A stretch of DNA of 64,000 bases from positions 62,001-126,000 of the forward strand of contig NC_134678.1 of assembly GCF_024713945.1 (NCBI RefSeq). The letters run 5' to 3'. Each line of letters opens with the position of its first letter. Position 1 is the first letter of the stretch. Source of the DNA: Dermatophagoides farinae. Its lineage: Eukaryota; Arthropoda; Arachnida; Sarcoptiformes; Pyroglyphidae. Made by a program: the position numbers and the translations under genes. The notes under the pieces are model-generated. The model made no database searches, was not told the origin of the DNA, and worked only from the letters and a program-made list of their open reading frames with translations. Below, in pieces: positions 59,167 to 64,000 of the stretch.

Positions 59167-61710
59167 AATAGTATATGTCAACCATAATTATGGACAAAGA
59201 CGAGAAAGAGAGAGAGAAAGGAAGTGACGAAAGAAAAAAGTGACGTTCATCGTTGTCGTCGTTGTCATCATCATCATCATGAAACATTCATTTGAATTTG
59301 AAATTTCCATTTTTTTCATTTCGAAAAAACATTTTTTTGAAATGACAACTAACAAATATCTATAAACAAGCTAAATTCACTGTTGAATGATTCACACAAA
59401 ACCATCAACAACAAAAACAACAGATTCTGGTTTATTCCAGTTTACTAGTTTACCAATATTTGTAAAGAATAATTTCATTTCACTTCTTGTTTCTAAACTA
59501 TGTATATCTCTCTTTGAATAGCCTCTGTGTTTGTACAGATAGATATATTTAACATACAATTGAATTTGTGATACAAACACACACACAAAATATAAAAAAG
59601 AACAAAAGAAACACAAAACTAACCTGCATACACACAGACAAACACAAAAAAAATTATTTCAGGACCTTATCCACACACACACACACACACACCCATTGTA
59701 GAAGAATTGGCAAAGACAACCATAGACAAACACATGATACAAACATAGAACAATTTTCATATATAAAAAAAAGAAAGAAAGAAAGGTATATTCTCCATCT
59801 CCGTGTATGTTTGTGTCGACAATTTTCCGTCTCTTTTTTTGTATTGTCTCATTATTTGATATTTTTCCCGAAACTCGCTTCATATCACGTTGGAAACGTT
59901 GTTATCCAGGTTCGTCACTTGTGATCATATGGAACAAAAAAACTTCAATGCCCGATTCATGTATTCTTCGTCGTTTTCTTGTTGTTTAACAAACACATTT
60001 TATAAGAAAAGAAACGGCACCCGATATACAACCAAAAATGAAATGGAGAAAAAAAGAGAAACATGCGTTCGGGCGCACAATTCGTTATCGTTGTTATTAT
60101 AACCCGAACCTTTTCCCTCTCTCACTCTCGTTCAATGTATCTTGTGTCGAGTATGTGCTGTATAATATTTCATTGTGTGTGTAGTCTCTATACCCGATTC
60201 TCTTCTGGATTCTGTTCGTTCGTCGTCATCATCTTTATATTTTTCCGATTTGATCATCCAATTACATTGGCGGGATGGCTGCTGGTCATATGTGTGTCAT
60301 GTTCTTTCTTTCTTTCTGTCTGTCTAGTGGTGGTGGTGGTGGTGGTAGCATTCTCGATACATCGATTTGGACTCCCGCTGAATCCGTTTCCCATTTTTCG
60401 TTTGGAACATTTTTCTTCTTGTTCTTGGTTTATATTCCAAAGTATCATCAGTTCAATTCAATGATTCATAACGATTGCACATTAGCCGTTTACTGTTGTT
60501 AGAAGTGGTGGTGGTGGTGGCGGCTTTTGAATTTTTATATCATTTTCTCACAAGAAAAAATTCTCAGAAATTTTAGAAAACTCAAGTTATCTACTAGTCT
60601 ACTAGTTTATTTTGTGTTCGTAAATGATAATTTTTACAAGCAAAATCAAAGTTGTGCTTGTCATTTATTATTCGCCCATAGCAGCAATATTCAGAATTTG
60701 AAATTAAGATTTTTTCATTTCATTATCACATCCGATGATCAACATCAATCGAGTGTGAAAAAACAAATCGAATGCTCAATCAATTCGACAATTAATGACC
60801 ATTCAAACATTGCACACAAACAAAGAAAAGCTAATTTAAACAAAACAAAACAAAACAAAACGGCGTGAAAATGTAGAAAGAGCGAAACAATCAACAGTAA
60901 CCAGCATATATCGATTTCATTCAATCGCCAATAACACAATTGTCATGATGTGATTGGATTCCGCCAGTGAAAAACAAAACAAAAAACAGACGTCATTTGA
61001 AAATTTTTTTTCAACTTTATCATCACCATCATAATGTGCCTGTAAACACTGTTGGCTTTGAATTTTACATCAATTTCTCCTAATAAGGGATTTTGTGTTT
61101 TTTGTATGTTTGGGTGTCTCATTGTGTTGAACGATTCAAAAACACAAACACAAAAAGTGAACGAGAAACGCGATACGAATTTATATAGATCAGATATTTG
61201 ATCAAGAAACAATTCTTTCAATTCAATGTGAAATTTATCTCTATCTTTATTTTGTCATTTGGACAATTTCTATTTTGTAATTTGACAACAACAACGACGG
61301 CGACAATTAAAATAATCATCATAATCCGGCTCATGTAGTTTCGTCATACAATTGTTACGTTTTCATTTTCTAAAAAAAAAATCGATTTTTCTTTCTCAAT
61401 TTTTCTTCAATTGATCAATAATTCAGTTTGATTTTTTGTTGTTGTTGTTGTTGTCGTGAAACTACAACGAAAAATTCTTTTGATTCCAGCAAATAAACGA
61501 AAAAAAAATCTGGAACCTCAAAGTGTGACGAAAAAAAACTTTAACAAAAAAAGCTGCTGATCAAGTGCAAAAAACGAACGAATCAAGCTTGAATTGGACT
61601 GAAGGGCAAATTTATTGAATTTTTTTTCACTTTATTTTCATCACTAAATTTCCCTACAACCAGTGTGTGTTTTGTTGTCGTTGCTGTTTTTGTTTTTGTT
61701 GGTGGTGGCG

Positions 61711-63115
61711 ATGGGCAAAAAAAATAGTAAACTCAATTCAGAAATGGTACAAAAATTAACTAAAGATACTTATTGTAAGTAGTGAAATGAGTTTCACTGG
61801 AAAAAGTCTGTCCAAATTATCATTACTATAATCGTATGAAAATCCTAGTTAATCCATTCACACACACACACATAGAATATGATAGATTTTGATCGATAGA
61901 TTATTAATAATAAATTTCAAAATTTCTCTTTCACTCTTCTTTTTGTTTACTTAATATTGGCGATACAGTTACCGAAAAAGAAATCAGACAATGGTTTGTA
62001 AATCAAAATTTGTTCAATTAATGACAAGGAATAATTTTTCATTTTTCATCATCATCACCATCACTTTTCAGGTATAAAGGATTCAAAAAAGATTGTCCAA
62101 ATGGACAGCTGACCGAACAGGTGAAGAAGCAGATTTTTTTTTTTAAATCTGAATTATAACTATTAATCGTTATTGTCATTATTGTGATGAAATAATTAGG
62201 GATTCTTACGGATATATAAGCAATTTTTTCCACATGGAGATCCATCGAAATTTGCCTCACTTGTATTTCGTGTATTTGATGAGAATAAAGTAAGTGTTGG
62301 ATGGTGATTATCAATCATCATTTAGTGTAATGATGATTTGATTTGATAATTTCATCTCCTTTTTTTAATATTTGATGACACTCGATCATCATTAAATAAT
62401 CATTTTGTAATACGAAAAACAAAACAAAAGGATGGCTCAATCGAATTTGAAGAATTTATCAAAGCATTATCGGTTACGTCAAGAGGAAATCTGGAAGAGA
62501 AATTAGTTTGTAAGTTGTGATAATTCAAATGATCAAATGATCAAATGATCAAATGATTGATTGATTGGTCTATTTCACAATGGTAAACCATTAATTTTAG
62601 GGGCGTTCAAATTATACGATGTTGACAATGATGGATATATAACAAGAGAAGAGATGTATAATATTGTCGATGCTATATATCAAATGTTGGGCAATCAAGC
62701 AAAAATATCGGATGAAGAGGATGAGAACCCTAAAGAACGTGTAGATCGTATATTTGAACAGCTTGATAAGGTAATGATAATTTTCACTTTCAAATTCATT
62801 CATTCAGTTAGTCAGTCAGTTAAACACAATGGGAAAAAAAACAGATAAAATCTAATTCAATTTACACACACAGACACTCACTGGAAACAATGCTTAGTGA
62901 AAGTGTATGATGAGGAATGATGCATTCTTTTTTGTTCGAAAGCATTGAACATGAAAAATAAAGTTAATGAATTTTTTTCTATTTTTTTTCAAAAAAATCG
63001 TCTTTCAATCAATTTTTTTCAGAATCAGGATAATAAGCTTACGCTTGAAGAATTTAAAGAAGGCTCAAAACAAGATCCAAAGATTGTGCAGGCACTTTCA
63101 CTATATGCTCCTTAG
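61711..63115 (+). CDS. NCS1: Frequenin / neuronal calcium sensor 1
   Basis: N-myristoylated EF-hand calcium sensor that modulates neurotransmission, Ric8a and PI4-kinase beta. Seven exons: 61711-61774, 61969-61993, 62072-62120, 62200-62289, 62431-62509, 62601-62770 and 63023-63115, all in phase; 189 residues (family 187-190). MGKKNSKL is a myristoylation signal. EF1 is degenerate ([11 protein letters not shown] with the family Cys-Pro). EF2 is 73-84 ([12 protein letters not shown]), EF3 is 109-120 ([12 protein letters not shown]) and EF4 is 158-169 ([12 protein letters not shown]). EF4 has Asn163 at loop position 6, normally Gly. The 25-nt second exon encodes FTEKEIRQW. The C-terminus ends ALSLYAP. 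Confidence 0.97.
62525..62556. repeat. Tandem 8-mer, four copies of TCAAATGA
   Basis: Four exact head-to-tail TCAAATGA units in frequenin intron 5, creating three overlapping TGATCA palindromes. Confidence 0.9.
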
Positions 63116-64000
63116 CATCAACAACAAACATCCTTATCCCCTGAAGAAAATTGGTTTGGTTCCGTTTTTTTTTCGTTCACTCTTCATCGTCATCATTTTT
63201 GGCTATCAAAATGTATTTCATCATGATTCATTTCATTGCTAAACGAAAAAGAAGAAGCGGATATTTATTGGAAAAATGTTTAGCAAAACGTTGTTGATGT
63301 TGTTGTACAGTTAAATTCACAATCAAAATTTTTTCTCACCACTCACTGATGCTTTATAGTGCACACACTGCTATCTGAATTTAGATCTTTATATAAAAAG
63401 CGAAAACTTGCATTTTTTTTTCTTCATCTCTTCATTCTCCAAGGTTTTTGAATATTGTGTCTTGATCTTCATCATTCTTGTCAACACTATTTACACTATT
63501 TATAAATAAAAAAAAATATAATATTAATTCACATCCCATAAAAAAACAAATAAAACTTAATACACATCATCAATCAATTTTATGCATTATAATATCAATT
63601 CAAATCAATCACACACGCACACACAGACAAACAAATGGAAAATTTGTATGCAAACAGTTCCCAAACAGAAAAAAATTCTTTCTTAATCACTCATCATTTT
63701 ACTGTCAAATATTAAAAAGTGAATTTTTTTTTTTGGAAAAAATCAATGATTCACCAATCAATCAAAAATTTATTTTGTCCCAATCATTTTTTTGTAAACA
63801 AATTGCTGAAACAGAAATAATGTGAAAATGAATCTTGCCTGGAATAATAAAAGCAATAAATAAAATCCGTGTGTGTGTGTGTGTGGAAAACAATGTGTTA
63901 TAATTTCATTTAAAAAGCTATTTCAACAAATACAACCATCATGATCATGATAATAATCATCAATTATTAATGAATATATAGTAGCCTGTGTTATATAAAT
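63116..64000 (+). other. Frequenin 3' flank
   Basis: Probable 3' UTR running to overlapping AATAAA signals at 63855-63864, followed by a TG tract (about 63869-63884). No other gene is visible to the window end. Confidence 0.5.
63855..63864 (+). terminator. Poly(A) signals of frequenin
   Basis: Two overlapping AATAAA hexamers (63855-63860 and 63859-63864) followed by a GT-rich downstream element, the classical cleavage/polyadenylation arrangement. Confidence 0.55.

Larger units (their letters stand above)
54528..61710. other. 7.2 kb interval without recognisable genes upstream of frequenin
   Basis: All ORFs are short and unrecognised. Contents include AC/CA tracts (54652-54674, 59124-59165, 59671-59692), GA at 58010-58030, GGT runs near 60328-60348 and 60505-60522, a tandem AAAAC run near 60840-60860, and mixed CT/TC stretches. 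Distal parts may be frequenin 5' UTR exons, introns and regulatory DNA, but no splice chain can be shown without transcripts. Confidence 0.5.

Noticed and set aside
58930-59287. Minus-strand ORFs with poly Cys-Val
   Set aside because: These are translation of the 42-nt AC repeat.
60063-60502. Plus-strand ORFs of 75-133 codons with hydrophobic stretches
   Set aside because: Hydrophobicity comes from T-rich and GGT-repeat DNA; no start context or family match.
1-64000. tRNA, rRNA, CRISPR array or transposon
   Set aside because: I looked for tRNA B-box-like GGTTCGAATCC, spaced direct repeats and transposase/reverse-transcriptase motifs and saw none convincing; a covariance-model or profile search would be decisive.

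Overview
This is nuclear eukaryotic DNA. It is strongly AT-rich, packed with GT-AG introns mostly 57-90 nt long, and full of CA/TG, GA/CT, ATC and ATTC/AATC simple repeats. The gene content is metazoan: Munc18, frequenin, failed axon connections, centractin, WDR47 and an NRF-6-like acyltransferase. Compact genes, tiny introns and the protein flavour suggest an acariform (astigmatid, dust-mite-like) mite, but that assignment is inference. No bacterial operon, CRISPR array, convincing transposon or tRNA was seen. Exon boundaries were placed by hand and checked only for reading phase and family resemblance; family comparisons are from recalled family knowledge, not database searches.

Layout. 0-5.7 kb is a proteostasis cluster: proteasome beta-2 (minus, 3' end cut by the window edge), an ATF6-type membrane bZIP (plus), CCT2 (minus, intronless) and RPL28 (plus). 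The first two and the last two are divergent pairs, and ATF6/CCT2 converge with overlapping poly(A) signals. 6-10.2 kb holds Munc18/STXBP1 (minus) and a divergent serpin (plus). 11.9-16.0 kb is an NRF-6-like acyltransferase with a 1.5 kb first intron. 17.3-19.6 kb is a FUBP/PSI-type KH protein (minus). 21.0-23.8 kb is a fatty-acid transport protein/acyl-CoA synthetase (plus). 24.0-26.4 kb is SNF8 (ESCRT-II) and centractin Arp1 (minus). 27.1-28.2 kb is a DDAH-family protein (plus). 28.5-37.3 kb is WDR47 (minus), whose 5.6 kb intron holds up to three extra ATG-initiated candidate exons. 38.5-40.6 kb is failed axon connections (minus). 40.6-48.2 kb has no recognisable gene.

48.2-51.7 kb is an LDL-receptor-family receptor (plus), followed by an mTERF-like mitochondrial protein (plus) and an mpaB/rubber-oxygenase-like protein (minus); the last two have stop codons that overlap tail to tail. 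54.5-61.7 kb again lacks recognisable genes. 61.7-63.1 kb is frequenin/NCS-1 (plus).

Several genes share themes: protein synthesis, folding and turnover (RPL28, CCT2, PSMB7, ATF6); vesicle and membrane traffic (Munc18, SNF8, Arp1, LDLR-like, frequenin); neuronal development (fax, WDR47, frequenin); and lipid handling (FATP, NRF-6-like, LDLR-like). I found no clearly new multi-gene system. The observations most worth following are the WDR47 alternative first exons, a DDAH whose catalytic Cys aligns with Ser, a serpin with an enlarged non-canonical reactive loop, a KH protein lacking the first KH domain, the overlapping stop codons, and a short two-propeller lipoprotein receptor.
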